Both the position numbers and the translations under genes were made by a program. From contig AXYY01000077.1 of assembly GCA_000485475.1 (NCBI GenBank), positions 1 to 6,231 of the forward strand: a stretch of 6,231 nt of DNA. Direction: 5' to 3'. The DNA comes from Candidatus Ancillula trichonymphae ImTpAt (GTDB taxonomy: Bacteria; Actinomycetota; Actinomycetes; Actinomycetales; Bifidobacteriaceae). Under the pieces are notes generated by a model. The model was not told the origin of the DNA. It did no database searches and saw nothing but the letters and a program-made list of their open reading frames with translations. Below, in pieces: positions 6,119 to 6,231 of the stretch (the first letter of the stretch is position 1; every line of letters begins with the position of its first letter).

Positions 6119-6231
6119 ATCTTCATGTACAGACCTACTACGCGCAAAAGCGATTCAGCTTCGCACCAACCAACACACAACTAATTAAGAACTAATATTT
6201 TGTGTTGAGTTCGCAGGTAAAATCCACGAAC
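6119..6231 (-). other. hppA upstream region, promoter not certain
   Basis: No convincing coding sequence is visible here. The hppA promoter should lie here, or further upstream beyond the window. The best minus-strand candidate is TTTACC, then 18 bp, then TATTAG, each matching only four of six consensus bases, so I do not call it a promoter. An inverted repeat with 7-bp arms (CAACACA at 6171-6177 and TGTGTTG at 6201-6207) spans this AT-rich stretch and overlaps the candidate -10. It could be a regulator site or chance. Confidence 0.3.

Noticed and set aside
1..6231. Alternative genetic code (TGA read as Gly or Trp) as an explanation for the broken frames
   Set aside because: hppA and gtrA read fully under the standard code with TGG for Trp and terminate normally, and the breaks elsewhere are frame changes rather than in-frame TGA codons.
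1..6231. CRISPR array, tRNA, rRNA or insertion sequence
   Set aside because: No regularly spaced repeats, cloverleaf-like sequence, rRNA motif, transposase motif or terminal inverted repeats were seen.

Overview
The window is bacterial DNA read with the standard code. TGG is used for Trp in the intact genes and TGA acts as stop. G+C is moderate, about 40-48% in the conserved genes and nearer 30% in parts of the left end. The gene content is a 672-residue H+-pyrophosphatase, a small GtrA-type membrane protein, a lipoprotein and a poorly conserved anchored surface protein. This fits a small-genome host-associated bacterium. A Patescibacteria/Saccharibacteria-like lineage or a reduced actinobacterium of the Tropheryma kind are my two guesses, and the sequence alone does not decide between them.

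Layout, left to right. Positions 1-408 (+) hold the 3' part of an unrecognised gene. It contains an exact 47-bp direct repeat and can only be read through three frame changes. Positions 412-614 (+) hold the N-terminus of a secreted or membrane-anchored protein with one frameshift just after its GTG start. Positions 652-908 (-) hold the end of another unrecognised gene, also frameshifted. A consensus sigma-70-type promoter (TTGACA, 17 bp, TATAAT) then drives a probable leaderless lipoprotein gene (935-1483). Four bases after its stop comes a GtrA-family gene (1488-1925), probably in the same operon.

The convergent strand between 1911 and 3994 is best read as one gene of about 690 codons for a membrane-anchored surface protein. 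It is broken into about nine segments by single-base frame changes. A standard gene caller would show it as two or three separate hypothetical proteins. It contains a recurring Tyr-rich motif that suggests repeated extracellular domains. Upstream of it on the same strand is a complete hppA (4090-6108), whose sequence signature is that of the K+-independent, proton-pumping class. hppA has a good ribosome-binding site, and its promoter region probably lies within 6119-6231.

The main theme is contrast. hppA, gtrA and the lipoprotein gene are uninterrupted, while every surface-type or unrecognised gene is frameshifted and shows few nonsense changes. Several of the frame changes fall at short A/T runs. 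Either accessory surface genes are decaying or varying by slippage here, or the sequence has uncorrected homopolymer errors. Raw reads would settle which.
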